Made by a program: the position numbers and the translations under genes. A stretch of DNA of 64,000 bases, taken from contig JAAROD010000049.1 in the NCBI GenBank assembly GCA_012274445.1, positions 744,001-808,000 on the forward strand, written 5' to 3'. Below are positions 1 to 11,377 of the stretch, one piece after another; within the stretch, counting starts at the first letter, position 1; the number at the start of each line of letters is the position of its first letter. The notes beneath the pieces are model-generated. The model had not been told where the DNA came from, did no database searches, and saw nothing but the letters and a program-made list of their open reading frames with translations. This stretch comes from Sclerotiophoma versabilis. Taxonomy: Eukaryota > Ascomycota > Dothideomycetes > Pleosporales > Didymellaceae.

Positions 1-112
1 CGGCAACGAGTTTCTCTCGCGAAGTATCAACCCTTGCAGTCCCGTCTCCACGGCTATCTCCCAGTTGCCTTCCCATACCATAGCGGTCTGAAGAATCACT
101 TGAAGTATTACT

Positions 113-1718
113 CTACGATACAGCAGCCTTCCGCTCATCCTCCTCTTTTCTCATGTCCTCTATGAACTTCTCCCAAGTCTCAATAGTGCCCTGGAAGAAG
201 TTGACATGCGCGTCTGCCAAATCACCCAAAGTGTCTTTGAACTCGACAGCCTTGATCCTTTCGAAGTCAGCCACTTCCTTGACAGTATGCTCATCGAAGG
301 CCTCGGTAGCCTTCTTGCTGTTCTCCACCTCGCCTGTTAGGCGCTCAATCTCAACCTCGAGTTTTCGCACGCGCTGGCGCCGCGCTTGGTCGTGGTCAAT
401 GCCGCGGAAGTCTTCCACCTTGCTGCGTAAGAAGCCCGAGGCGCCCATACCGGCGCCGTGCTGGGAAGCGAGAGAGTCGCGGTCAGCGGCGGATTTGGCC
501 AGATATTCTGAGAGGGCTTCGAAGTCGAGTTGCTTTCCTTCGCGCGTGCGTAGCAGGTTTCGGAGGGCGAGGATGTAAGCGTCCATGTCGCGCAGGGAGG
601 TGAGGTAGTTTTGGTCTGTGTGCTCTTTGATGGACTTGAAACCCTGTGATGTGGTTGTCACGGAGGCGGCGAAGGACGTCAGCGTGCTCTCGACGGCGGG
701 TTCGAGGGTTGTCAGCTTCTGGCATTGTGTTGCGAGGTCTGCGTAGTCCTGCTCGAGGTCGGCTTGTCGCCTGGCTACACGGACAGTGACCTTCTCGACG
801 TTGTTCAGGTCTTCGGTGAGCTTGGTCGCTCGCTCGCTGACTTCGATGAAGCGCTTGTCCGGCTTGTGGACTTTGGTGAAAGTGTTGACGAAGCTCTCCG
901 CGATGGCGTCCACGATGCCGCCGCCGCCGGCAGGCTCCGAGCCACTTGCAGCTCTAGAAGACCTCCCCTTCATGTGCTGGTTCCAGTCCGGGCTTTCAAG
1001 GAAGGTAATCAGGAGCATGGCTCTTCGCAGCACTGGGTGCAGGGATAGTCGCTTCAGGAAGCGGTGCAGCGAGTGCGCGCGCCGTTGGGTGAAGTCCGGA
1101 CCGAAGCGGTCTCCACGGACGTACTCCATCTTGTGCTTGTCGGGCAGCGGCGGAACGGCGCATTGCGGATACTCCTTTGTGAGCTGTTTCCAGAGGAAGA
1201 CGAAGTCGGTGAAGCGGCGGCGGACAGAGAAGTCGGGCTTCTGGAAGGACTGGTAGTCGGACTACGGGCGTGTGAGCATTGCGGTGGCTGTGGAGAGGCG
1301 CAGTGCCAAGTGCAGCGCTCTCACGTACCTTTGTCGAGACCAGATAGGAGACATAGGCGTTCTGGGTGCCTGCCAGCTCCTTCTGCGGGTTGCCGACGAA
1401 TGTCTCTAGGCGGCCTTCGCTGAAGTCCTCCGCCATTGCGCCGACGTCGAGGGCAGACGGGGTATCTTGAAGTGCGTGAGGATCGTGTGCGACGTCTGAC
1501 CAATCGTCCGAGTGTTCAGAGGCGCTGTCTGCCCAGATAACCTCCAAGGTCGCCGGGTCCAGGGTTGAGCTTGGGGTTGGTGGAGTTGAGGCTGGTGCCG
1601 GCGCCGGGGCCGGTGACGTCTGGCAGTCGCTGTCGCTGTCGCGCTTAGCGGGGCGCGACCCTTGCGCCGACTGGTATAAGCGCTCGTGTTTCGCAGACTC
1701 GTCTCGGTCGCATCTCAT
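113..1718 (-). CDS. SNX4: Sorting nexin SNX4/Atg24 (PX-BAR)
   Basis: Two exons, 1718-1329 and 1261-113, joined in phase 0 (donor GTACGTGA, acceptor CCCGTAG), giving about 512 aa. Exon 1 ends with the start of the PX domain (AYVSYLVSTK) and exon 2 continues it with SFQKPDFSVRRRFTDF and MEYVRGDRFGPDF, the phosphoinositide-binding core typical of fungal SNX4. The C-terminal 270 residues are a charged helical region with the layout of a BAR domain. SNX4 binds PI3P on endosomes and works with Atg20/Snx41 in recycling (Snc1 retrieval) and selective autophagy. The first 75 residues are low-complexity (an Ala-Pro run, then acidic) and poorly conserved in the family, so the start is uncertain; MAEDFSEGRL further in is an alternative. 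It is tandem with ADK2, 257 bp away. Confidence 0.9.
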
Positions 1719-1975
1719 GTTGAGCGTGCACGAAGGACCGCCAGAGGCAAAGTTTGATCATGCAAGCGTGTTATGAGCGTCTACAGGGAGCTTTGACCGC
1801 CGTGGACCAGTGGCGGTCGATATGTACAGTGAATAAGAGTCGTGCCTGCCCAATCATACAATGCCTCCGACGCTCCCAGCACGCAGAAACACACAGAAGA
1901 CCGTCGATACCGTTGCCGTACTGTTTCCAAGAATCCCTTGTCCACCAAAAGTAAACAAAATGGTATATAACACGA

Positions 1976-2846
1976 CTACAAGCCTCCAATAACCTCAGGG
2001 ACAGGGACGCCGAACCGCTTGCCGAACTCTTTGAAAATCTGAGGCGTGATCTCATCGCTGCTGTTGCCGTTCACGGTCCACAGAATGCCTGCCTTGTCGT
2101 AATGCTCGAGCAGCGGCTCGTTGTTCTCTCTGAAGCTCTGCAGTCGCTGCTTCCACACTTCAGGGTCGTCGTCAGCTCGGCGTGTGAGCGGCTCGCCTGT
2201 GATGTCGTCCTTGCCTTCGACCTTGGGCGCATTGAACGTGGTGTTGTAGACACGTCCCGAGGGAGCGTGCACCCACCGATTGCAAATGCGATCAATGATG
2301 ATCTCGCTCGGTGTGTTGATGTTGACAACCATGTTGATGGGCACGATATCGTTCAGCTGCATCGCCTGGTTTGCTGTGCGAGGGAAGCCATCCAGAATGA
2401 ACGAAGCTTCAGGATGGTCCGAGTATGTGTACTTGGCTGTCTTGATCGCAGAAGGGATTGACACCGAGTCGACCGTCATGTCCTCCACAGCGGTTGAGCT
2501 CGAGTATACAGCGTACGGCCGCAGAGTGCTATCTCTAATCCACCCACGCATGGAGAGCTCATTGACGATGAGCCGCAGAATCATGCTGTCAGGGACCAAT
2601 GCGCCGGCCTTCATCTTGGACTCGGCCTGGATGCCTGAGGTTTGTTAGCGAAAGTGTTGTCGCCCAACAGACGCACATACCCAGCGGGGTTCGCTCTCGG
2701 ACATTTTTCCTGAGCAAGTCGCCTGAGCTGATTGAAGAGAGTTCTGGGAACTTCTTCATCAGACGCTCCGTCTGTGTGCCTTTCCCCACTCCTGGCGCGC
2801 CCACCAAGATAATTCGGGCGGCTTTTGAAAGACTCTGGACAGCCAT
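1976..2846 (-). CDS. ADK2: Mitochondrial adenylate kinase / GTP:AMP phosphotransferase
   Basis: Two exons, 2846-2681 and 2634-1976, intron 46 nt (GTATGTGC..CTCAG), 274 aa. The Walker A loop GAPGVGKGT lies at about residues 16-24. SSGDLLRKNV and ILDGFPRTANQAMQL give the NMP-binding and catalytic regions, and CNRWVHAPSGRVYN opens the LID. The reaction is NTP + AMP to NDP + ADP; the GTP-preferring AK3-type enzyme works in the mitochondrial matrix. About 25-30 residues are inserted between RGWIRDSTL and the FILDGFPRT segment compared with compact AKs; I believe related fungi share such an insert, but could not check. The ATG at 2846 sits right before the P-loop strand, as in yeast Adk2, so the longer upstream reading is disfavoured. 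It is divergent from MDM38. Confidence 0.92.
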
Positions 2847-3628
2847 GGTATGCGATTCAGTATGGGGCAGTTTGAAGATATGCAGATAGCGTATGTTGTT
2901 AAGGATGTAGGTGTGGCGCAAAAGGGAAGCCAAGGGCTTCGACGGGGAGGGTTTCTCTCAGCAAGAGATCATATTGAACAGCAGATGGGGGTTTCAGAGA
3001 GGGTCGTGGTCGCAGCACAAGCACGAAGACACCAAAGGAGTGGAATGGGTCGCAGATGCAAGCGCGAGTGTGGTCAACTCGGAGGGGCGGCTGGCAGCGC
3101 ACGACATAGAATCTCGGAATATTGCCCCAATTGTCTTGGGCCGTCGCTTCTCCGCATCACCGGTACCGGCCCCGAGCCTCTTGGCCGCCCTCCCGCGTGT
3201 CGTCGTGGTTGGAAGTGGATGGACGGTTGAGCGACAGGCAGGCCTGCTGACGCGTTGCCTCGGTTCGGGGCCCAACAGCAGACCTGCATCCACTGACGTC
3301 TGCCTGCAACGCACCCGAGTTCTTCCATGCCAGCCGTCTCAGGCTTCGCGTCCAAAATCGGCAGTGCGAGCACAGCCCTACGAAGGCCAAGCTTTCGGGG
3401 GGCGCGAACGGCCGCAGCGATCTGTTCCTGGGAACCTTTGAATTATTCTAGCTCTTTCGTCAGCGCGTGTTCATCACATTCTCACATTCCGCATCAGCAC
3501 ATCGCCCCTAGCTGGCCACTGCTATCCACTGCTTGTATTCTAGCTTTCTTCTTTCCCCTGCTGTACTATTAGACAAGATCTGAACCACCCACGTCGCTCT
3601 CTACAACCCTGACATTGCTTGTGGTGCA
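2847..3628. promoter_or_regulatory. Divergent intergenic region ADK2 / MDM38
   Basis: 782 bp between two genes for mitochondrial proteins pointing away from each other. It must hold both promoters and both 5' UTRs. Open frames of up to 176 codons exist on the + strand, but they overlap many others, have no recognisable domain and no coherent splice partner. I see no convincing TATA box. Confidence 0.5.
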
Positions 3629-5410
3629 ATGTATGTTGCTCGAACCGCCTCCCGGGCAGCGCCCGCTGTCTTCAGGGCAGGCATGAGGACCGCTGGACGA
3701 CCCTACCACCGCCCCATGCCCAAGAACGTATCTGCCATCGCCATTCTGCTCCCCTACCGAAATGTCCACACCGAGACGTCGCAAACAAGCACACCAGCCA
3801 ACTACCCTCCGCCCGGCTTCAATCCCAACCAGGCGGGCAAGCCCATCCCCCAGAAGGAGCAGGAGGCCATTAAGCAGAAGATTGCTACACCGCTCGAGAA
3901 GGACACCATTGTCCCCAAGACCGGGCCTACCGCCATCCCCAAGACCGTTGCTCAGGATGCGCAGACCATGACCGAGCTTGCCTCGGAGAAGGCCACGGCA
4001 GAGACGGATGCTGAGAAGAAGGCAATTGCGAAGAAGGAGGAGACCAAGAAGAAGCTGACCCTCTGGGAGAAGGTCAAGCACGAGGCGGCGCATTACTGGG
4101 ACGGTACCAAGCTGCTTGGTTTCGAGATCAGGATCAGCTCCAAGCTCGCCTTGAAAATGGCAGCTGGCTACGAGCTCACAAGACGTGAACGACGACAGGT
4201 ACGAGGCTCGGATCAGTGTGCCGACCCAGTATACTGACAAGACTGCAGCTGCAACGTACCGTGCAGGATCTGGGACGTCTGATTCCCTTCCTGCCCTTCG
4301 TCATCGTTCCTTTTGCGGAGCTGTTGCTCCCCGTTGCTCTCAAGCTGTTCCCCAACATGCTTCCCAGCACATACGAAGGCCAGTCGTCGAAAGATGCCAA
4401 GGCCAAGCGTCTGCGGTCCACAAGAAAGGAGGTCAGCGAGTTCCTGCGCACAACGTTGAAGGAGACTGGTCTGCCCATCTCTGCCGAGAGTGCGCAGCGG
4501 GCCGAATTTGCTGAGTTCTTCCGCAAGGTATGTACAATTGCTTGACACACACTCCTTGAACCACGATGTTGACGAAGCATAGGTCCGTACTACCGGCGAA
4601 AAGCCTACCCCCGAGGAGATTGTCAAGGTCTGCAAGATCTTCAAGGATGACTTGACCCTTGACAACTTGTCCCGACCGCAGCTCGTCTCCATTTGCCGCT
4701 ACATGAACATTACCTCATTTGGTACCGACAACTTCCTTCGATACCAGGTCCGCGTCCGCATGAGGCAGATCAAGCGTGACGACAGGGCAATCGCATACGA
4801 AGGTGTCGACTCGCTTTCCGTTCCAGAGCTCCAGACCGCCTGCGCAAGCCGTGGTCTTCGCACATACGGTGTCTCTCCTGGCCGTCTCCGGGACGATCTC
4901 CAGACCTGGCTCGACCTCCGTCTTAAGCACGGTGTTCCCTCCACAATCCTTGTTCTTTCAAACGCTTTTGTCTATGTTCAGGGCAAGGAGGCAGACGCCA
5001 CATCGCAGATCGACGCATTGGAGGCCGTTCTCTCTAGTGTTCCCGAGGAGCTGTACCACGAGATTGAGCTTGAGGTCAGCACTACCGAGGGCGCAGCCAC
5101 GAACAAGCAGCGTCTGGAAGTTCTCAAGGAGCAGCAAGAGCTCATCGAAGAGGAGAACGAGCAGGCACAGTCCCATGAGAACAAAGCAAACGCTTCGCCC
5201 AAGGACCACGAGGACATCGACGAGGATGACAAGCCTAAGAAGGTCGATGCCGAGGCGGCAGCAGAGAGCAAAGAGGCCGAGGCCAGCAGTGGTGATTCGG
5301 GCGCTACTGAGGGTAGTGCAGAGCGCACAGAGCAGGACGAGCGCGCGATGAAGGACGAGATGCCGGCAGCCAAGGGAGAGAAGGCTGCTGAGACGCCTAA
5401 GAAGGAGTAG
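3629..5410 (+). CDS. MDM38: LETM1-family inner-membrane protein (Mdm38)
   Basis: Three exons, 3629-4198, 4249-4527 and 4583-5410, giving 558 aa. Introns are 50 and 55 nt and all junctions are phase 0. The first junction yields RRERRQ|LQRTVQDLGRLIPF, the hallmark of LETM1 proteins, and exon 2 supplies the hydrophobic segment FVIVPFAELLLPVALKLFP. Exon 3 has the LETM1 ribosome-binding-like domain (LDNLSRPQLVSICRYMNI, RDDLQTWLDLR) and a long Glu/Lys-rich coiled-coil tail. The N-terminus is Arg/Ala-rich and suits a mitochondrial presequence. Mdm38 takes part in K+/H+ exchange and binds mitochondrial ribosomes to assist membrane insertion of newly made proteins. It ends about 200 bp from the convergent next gene. 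Confidence 0.93.
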
Positions 5411-5613
5411 AGAAGCTATGACTTCCCTTCTCTACCATGTGTAAAACAAATAAACTTGATCCAAAAAGGTCTTGTAGGACTTGGATGTAGAAAATACCCA
5501 TTACCCCGCCTTGAGCGTGATCATAGACTGTACATATATACACAAACACAAGAACAATCATGGAACTTCCATCACAATAGCATCTCGCTAAGGGTATCAT
5601 GGCGCCATACTTA

Positions 5614-6319
5614 TCAATGCACAACCCCATCAATAACCAGTTCCCCAACCTCCATATCCAGACTCATCATCCCCTCGCGATCCCGCATCCACACATCCCC
5701 CTCGCCCACTCTCCCTTCCCCATCGTGAATGACGACAGCCTCCCTGCGCCGCCTCCGCGCATCCCGCTCCTCCTCGGCATCCTGCTCCCTCTCGCGCAGA
5801 GGCTCGCGCGGCCGCCCACCAGCCCACACCTCGACATGGTCCCACTGCACCCGCGGCTCTATCCCGCCATAGCCATAGCTCAGCCCATGGGAGCGGAAGA
5901 CACCGTAGTCGCGCAGCAGGCGGAAAGCGAGCTGAGCCCTCCTTTGCACGTGTTTCTTGCTACTCCCTAGATCACGTAGCAACAGCGTCCTGGCACTGTC
6001 GTTTGCGTAGAATCTCTCGCACAGCAGCTTTGTCGCCGAAGCGCGGATTTCGACGTTGTGCGATTGCGCGAGCACGAGCAGCGAGTCGGTCTTTATGGCG
6101 TCTTCTTGCGAGGTGGGCGAGCGGATGCCTAGCGGTTTGGGCGCGGGGTTGTGGACTGATGTTAGGGTCTTCACGGTGCGCAGGCCGGAGGCGACGTGTT
6201 GGACAGCGAAGAAAGTGAATACGCCTGTGGTGGTCAGTCTGCGGAGTTGGCTTGCGTGGCGAGCAGGTGGTGGTACCGAGGCCAAGCCAGAGGTAGTGGT
6301 CGGGGATGTTTGGAGCCAT
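5614..6319 (-). CDS. Conserved fungal ARM-type-fold-like protein, membrane-anchored
   Basis: Two exons, 6319-6277 and 6224-5614, with a 52-nt intron at phase 1, giving 217 aa. The join reads HYLWLGLG|VFTFFAVQHV, so exon 1 supplies half of one hydrophobic segment (about residues 9-27) that could anchor the N-terminus in a membrane. The middle (EDAIKTDSLLVLAQSHNVEI, then RASATKLLCERF) has the helix-pair pattern of an armadillo-like repeat. The C-terminal third is Arg/Glu-rich and probably coiled. I recall similar proteins as conserved but uncharacterised in filamentous ascomycetes; no enzyme motif is visible. It shares a 274-bp divergent promoter region with NOP14. Confidence 0.8.
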
Positions 6320-6593
6320 GTTTGCGCTAAGGCTGGGACCGTGGGATCATGTTATGCAACGGGCGGGTGTGGACGACATGTTGCTGCAAGTCTGCGGCCT
6401 TCACGGGCGATGATGCAGCTGCGGCGTGGGGGGCAGGGGTCCATCGAGCTAGAACAGGAGCAGAAGGCGGTGAGGCCCCACACCGAACTCTCCGCCAAAA
6501 TTTCTGGACGGCGGATGCATCGTCGCACGCCCTCGCAAGCCCGCACGTCTCCCAAGTCGCTCTTTCAGTCCTTCCCACGGCGTCTCCGTCACG

Positions 6594-9107
6594 ATGCCGC
6601 CCTCTCAGCTCAAGCGCCTCAAGGCCTCGCTGCGCGACCAAGGCATAACGGGCCCGCAGAAATCCAAAAAAGAGAAGAAATCCCAGTCGAAAAACGCCTC
6701 GCACCACGCCCAAAAAGCCTCGGCCCTTGCCTCGATCCGCGAGTCCTTCAATCCCTTCGAATTCAAGCACCTCTCACGGCCTTCCAAGTTCGAATACGCA
6801 ACCACAAATGCCAAGCCAAAGGTGCTCGGCCGCCCGGGCGTCACCAAGAGCGCGGGCGAGGAGACGAGGCGCAAGACGCTGCTCCCTGAAATGAACCGCA
6901 AGAACAAGACGGGTGGGATTCTGGATCGCCGGATTGGCGAGAACGATCCTACCATGAGCTTGGACGACCGTATGATGGCGAGGTTTGAGCGCGAACAGCA
7001 GCGCAAGCGCGGCGGGAATGTGTTTGACCTGGAGGACGGGGATGAGGAGGTTGAGCTTACGCACGGAGGGCAGACGCTGAGGTTTGATGACGAGATTGGG
7101 GAGGAGGACTACGATGCTGCGAGTGTTAGTGGGAGCGATAGTGGGGGCGAGGATGGGTTTTTGAAAAAGAAGAGGGGGAGAGATGACGATGATGAGGTTG
7201 ATGGTGCCGCTGAAGACGACGAGCAGCCGGAGAGGAAGAAGAGTAAGGCTGAGGTTATGAAGGAGGTCATTGCCAAGTCGAAACTGCACAAGTATGAGAG
7301 GCAGCAGGCGAAAGAGGATGACGAGGAGCTGAGGGAGGAACTCGACAAAGACCTGAGTGAGGTTCTTGCTGCGTTGAGGGGCCACATCAACAAGAAGCCG
7401 GAACCTGAGAAGGTGAAGGAGGTGGCGCAGAACGACTTCGGTATGAACGCCGATCGAGCAGCGCTGCTTGCAACCATGTCGCAGGAAGGCAAGGATAAGG
7501 AGTACGACCGTCGTGTGCGCGAGCTATTCAACGACGAGCGATCGAAGCCCACCGAACGAACAAAGACGGCTGAGGAGAGGGCCAAGGAGGAAGCTGATCG
7601 CTTGAAGGAGCTCGAGGAGAAGCGCCAGAAGCGCATGAGGGGAGAACCCATTAGCGACGATGAAGAGCCGCCTAAGAAGCACCAAGAGGAAGAGGACGAC
7701 GACGAGGACATGTCCGATGTTAATGACGACGCTGCTGAGTTTGGTCTTGCTGCACCACCAGCACCAGGGCAAAGCAGACCCGTCGGCGTCGACGACGAGG
7801 ATGACTTCATATTGGACGATGATCTCGTTGCCACAGACTCAGAAGCTGATGTCTCAGATGAAGAGTCGGAGAGTGGGGCTGAAGTGGACGATACAATGGC
7901 CATGGACGACGACGATGCAGACTTCCTGAAAGACGTGGTAGAGCAACCGAAAGCTCAGCCTAAAGCTGTGAAAGGTGTGCTTACAATCGGCGCCGACACG
8001 GCATCCTCAAAATTGGCGTACACGTATCCGTGCCCACGATCGCATGAGGAGCTTCTCGAGGTCTTCAACAAGGTCGATCTCAAGGATACCTCTATCGTCA
8101 TCCAGAGGATACGAGCGCTGTATCACGCTGGTCTGAAGGAAGACAACAAGCACAAGCTCGCTGACTTTGCATGTGCACTTGTTGACCACGTCTCGTATCT
8201 ATCGAACCAGACACCAGCAGCACCGCTGCCAGTCATCGAGTCTATCATCCGCCATATCCACTCCATCTCCCGCTCATACCCAGTGCAGATCGCCACACAA
8301 TTTCGCAAGCACCTCAAAGCCTTCCAGCTCTCGAACCAGCCAACTGCAGGAGATCTGGCGCTTCTCACAGCTATTGGATCCATCTACCCGACATCCGACC
8401 ACTTCCACCAAGTTGTCACACCCGCCATAACCCTCATGGCACGCTGGATGGGACTCACCACCCCCTCGTCTACCGGCGACATTGCAACCGGCGCCTTCAT
8501 CGGCGCGCTCTGCCTGCAATACCAGACGCTCGCGAAGCGCTACATTCCGGAATTTATCCGCTACACATCGCTTTGCCTGCGCTCTACACTCGCCACAAAG
8601 CCCCTTCTGAGCGCACACACGCGCAACATCCTCATCGCCGCAGACCTGTGGAGCGCCTCGCCCGCCTTCATCGAGATCTTCAGCCCGCTGGTAGCACCGC
8701 TGAAAGCCGCGCACCAGACCAGCACAACGCAAAACCTGCTCGCACGTCTCAACAACGCAAAGCTGGCTCGTCGCCCGCAGACGCTACACCACCACCGCCC
8801 GCTCCCGATCCCCAGCCGCATACCCAAGTTCGAAGAATCCTTCGATCCCACCAAGCACTACGATGCTGACCGCGAGCGCTCCGACGCCACCAAGCTGCAG
8901 AAGGAGTACAAGCGCGAGCGCAAGGGTGCGATGCGCGAGCTGCGCAAGGACGCGAATTTCATTGCCAGAGAGAAGCTGCGCGAGAAGAAGGAGAAGGACG
9001 CGGCGTACGAGGCCAAGTACCGCAAGCTGGTGGCGGAGATCCAGGGCGAGGAGGGATATGAGAAGAATGTCTATGAGCGGGAGAAGAGGAAGCGGAAGGG
9101 CAACTGA
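6594..9107 (+). CDS. NOP14: Nucleolar complex protein 14 (SSU processome)
   Basis: Single exon, 837 aa, the usual length for fungal Nop14. The start MPPSQLKRLKASLRDQGI and the following NPFEFK, GRRIGENDPTMSLDDRM-like core (here DRRIGENDPTMSLDDRM) are diagnostic. The middle has several Asp/Glu-rich tracts and Lys/Arg clusters. The C-terminal half is an alpha-helical repeat region ending in EKLREKKEKDAAYEAKYRKL, a basic helix. Nop14 works with Noc4, Emg1 and Utp14 in early 18S rRNA processing and 40S assembly in the nucleolus. The intron-free structure contrasts with the surrounding genes. It lies convergent to BUB2 with 333 bp between them. Confidence 0.96.
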   Translation: MPPSQLKRLKASLRDQGITGPQKSKKEKKSQSKNASHHAQKASALASIRESFNPFEFKHLSRPSKFEYATTNAKPKVLGRPGVTKSAGEETRRKTLLPEMNRKNKTGGILDRRIGENDPTMSLDDRMMARFEREQQRKRGGNVFDLEDGDEEVELTHGGQTLRFDDEIGEEDYDAASVSGSDSGGEDGFLKKKRGRDDDDEVDGAAEDDEQPERKKSKAEVMKEVIAKSKLHKYERQQAKEDDEELREELDKDLSEVLAALRGHINKKPEPEKVKEVAQNDFGMNADRAALLATMSQEGKDKEYDRRVRELFNDERSKPTERTKTAEERAKEEADRLKELEEKRQKRMRGEPISDDEEPPKKHQEEEDDDEDMSDVNDDAAEFGLAAPPAPGQSRPVGVDDEDDFILDDDLVATDSEADVSDEESESGAEVDDTMAMDDDDADFLKDVVEQPKAQPKAVKGVLTIGADTASSKLAYTYPCPRSHEELLEVFNKVDLKDTSIVIQRIRALYHAGLKEDNKHKLADFACALVDHVSYLSNQTPAAPLPVIESIIRHIHSISRSYPVQIATQFRKHLKAFQLSNQPTAGDLALLTAIGSIYPTSDHFHQVVTPAITLMARWMGLTTPSSTGDIATGAFIGALCLQYQTLAKRYIPEFIRYTSLCLRSTLATKPLLSAHTRNILIAADLWSASPAFIEIFSPLVAPLKAAHQTSTTQNLLARLNNAKLARRPQTLHHHRPLPIPSRIPKFEESFDPTKHYDADRERSDATKLQKEYKRERKGAMRELRKDANFIAREKLREKKEKDAAYEAKYRKLVAEIQGEEGYEKNVYEREKRKRKGN

Positions 9108-9130
9108 ATTGATGGGTAGGGATTTGGGAT

Positions 9131-9167
9131 GTTGTTGGTTGTGTTGGTTGTGTTGTTGTTGTTGTTT
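9131..9167 (+). repeat. Imperfect GTT/GTTG simple repeat
   Basis: A run of GTT and GTTG units just after the NOP14 stop, within its probable 3' UTR. The rest of the 333-bp convergent gap (9108-9440) shows no gene. Confidence 0.8.
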
Positions 9168-9440
9168 GAGTAGACAGGGCGGTATGAACGTCCAGTATTG
9201 GAATAGCGCAGTTATAATTCCAACTGATGATGATCTGGCAGTCTCCACAAGCACTTTATCTTTTGTTGTAACTGAAGTCGAACGCAGGACATATGAGAGC
9301 AGACATATGTCTTTCTATTGTCAAGTTTCATGCTATCCAGAACCTGATGCATCGCGTGTAAGGGTATCGTAGGGTCGTGCCATCGTAAATCATGCCTGCT
9401 ATATCGTGCTGTTGCGTGAGGCCTCGTTGCCAGCCCCGTC

Positions 9441-10622
9441 CTACTTGGCATGGCTCACAATCTCCGCGTACATGTCCTCCGGGATCTGGTTGGAGAAGCT
9501 CACGGCAACATCGATGATCCGTCTTGCCTGCAGGCCCGGCAAGTTCCTCAAGATCTGGTTCGGGCTGTCGAAATGTCAGCTTCTCCATCGACAGGCACAC
9601 CAGTCTGTCTCATCACGTACCTCGGGCTATTTAGAATCTCGCCCCGTATCAGCACCAGCTGGGCAACGATGCACAGAATGTTCAAGTGCGGACCATACGC
9701 AAACAGGAAATCCCACAGCAGCAGGACCTCTGGCAGCGGCGGCGTGCACGCACACATGGTCAGCACGCTCGCAAAGGCGTAGATCTTAGCCTCCATCCGG
9801 TGTGCCATCAGGTGCGCGTACAGCTTTGGGTCGACGACTTCCAGCACCCTGTCGACGAGGGCGAGTCCCTTGTGCACGCCCTCCATGCTGCCGCGCACAT
9901 ACCCAGGACACTCGCGCGTGATGAGCGTCTCGAAGCCGGTGAAGGCTTCGACCTCGCCCTTGGCTGCGTACAGGAACGGCCCGCACAGCACGTTCATGCC
10001 CTGCACGTACCCAATCTGCTCTGCGTCGGTGGTCGTACTGGGGTTCGGCGTGGTGCCAGGCACGGTGCTGAAACTGTGCCGGCTCATGATGCTCGTGTCG
10101 GGCGAGCCGCCAAACTCAGACAGCGTCGGAGGCGACTGCCAGCCGTTGACACGCGCTTCGTGGGCGTCGTTCAGTCGCCATGCGACGGCGTTGAGCACGC
10201 GCGTGATGCTGTTCTGCGTCACGCGGCGGCGGAAGAGCGGATCGCCCTGGAAGGTGCGGAAGGTGTCGTTTTGGATTTTGGCGTGCGCGGGCGACGCGCC
10301 TTGACGCACGAGGTCGAGGTATACATCGGTGCGCAGTGGGGGCGCGTTGAGGAGGATCAGCCAGATGTAGATGCGGAGTTCGGACTGGACGAAGAAGGTA
10401 TCAGCATTCTGCAAATGCAATGCAGGCGCAACTTGTGTCGAGTCATATTTGTGTACGACCGCCGTGGTGGTTGCCAGGGCCTTTGTTATGGGGGGAGCTC
10501 ACCATGCCCTCGCTGTTGGCGGGTATGCCCTTTGTGAGGATCGTGTAGCGCAGCTCCGCCAGATTCTCCTCGGTCATGCCATTGGTAGTGCCTTTCAGCA
10601 GCAGCATGTCCAGGTTCGTCAT
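9441..10622 (-). CDS. BUB2: Bub2-type Rab/Tem1 GTPase-activating protein (TBC domain)
   Basis: Three exons, 10622-10503, 10384-9621 and 9564-9441, giving 335 aa. The introns (GTGAGCTC.. and GTACGTGA..) are removed in phases 0 and 2. Joins read IPANSEGM|SELRIYIWLILL and EILNS|PNQILRNLPGL, both fitting Bub2. The arginine finger IQNDTFRTF and glutamine finger IGYVQGMNVL of the TBC fold are intact. Bub2 with Bfa1 inactivates Tem1 at the spindle pole body to hold mitotic exit; in filamentous fungi the same module controls septation. A Ser/Thr/Pro-rich loop of about 40 residues separates the two fingers. The ATG at 10622 directly precedes the conserved N-terminal helix, so upstream Met codons were not used. 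Confidence 0.93.
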
Positions 10623-11377
10623 TGTTGCGGTGTTGTTGGGTGCAGTGACATTGAGGCGACGGTAGAGGTCGCGCCATGTTAATGTCGCCAAACTTGCGGA
10701 GTGGACCCTCGGCGGTTTCACGCTTTTAGGGTTCCCATCTCCACACAGCCGACGACCGCCCTTCCACAACATACACTCTTCCCTGATTTCTGCGCCTCAA
10801 GTACGGACAGAGTTCTTCCATCTCGGGAGCACGTGTTGTTGTGAACGGTCTAGACTTCTCGGGAAACTCCATGAGTCGGTGTTTACTTAAACTGAGTTGG
10901 CTACACCGAAGCGAAAAAAGGGAGGAAAGTAGGGCGAAAGCACGTTGCGTGGAGCTTCTATCAGCGCCTCTAAAAGTCTAGGCCACATCGATAAGAACCC
11001 TTCATCTGCAACAAGCCAAATGGTCGACACATGCTCGCAGCCTGCGTACTGGATCTGCTACGTGCCATAGCTTCCAGAGCCGTCAGACCACGCCTCTCAG
11101 CTTTGGGCTTGGAGCAGTGAGCTGAGCAGTTGCCTGCTTAAGATCTCATAAGAAACCCCACCAGCAAGAACTGACTCTAGCTATCGCCCCACACCAGCAA
11201 GTTCCTCAATCATGTCTCAGCTAAGCCAGCCATAAGCCTCTTCACCTTGGCGTGCACGGATAGGTCAACAGAATCTGCTATCAGCGCGTCTGATAGCGCC
11301 ATGAGTAGGACTCAAGATGCGTGCGAGATCATATAACATGCTAGACTCATGACTGCCTGATGTACTCCACTGCAAAC
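10623..11377. other. Intergenic region BUB2 / 2EXR array
   Basis: 755 bp between the divergent BUB2 gene and the first 2EXR paralogue. It presumably holds both promoters. No coherent coding frame, RNA gene or repeat was found. Confidence 0.4.

Noticed and set aside
2911..3441. 176-codon open frame between ADK2 and MDM38
   Set aside because: It overlaps several other open frames on both strands in a promoter region and has no recognisable motif.
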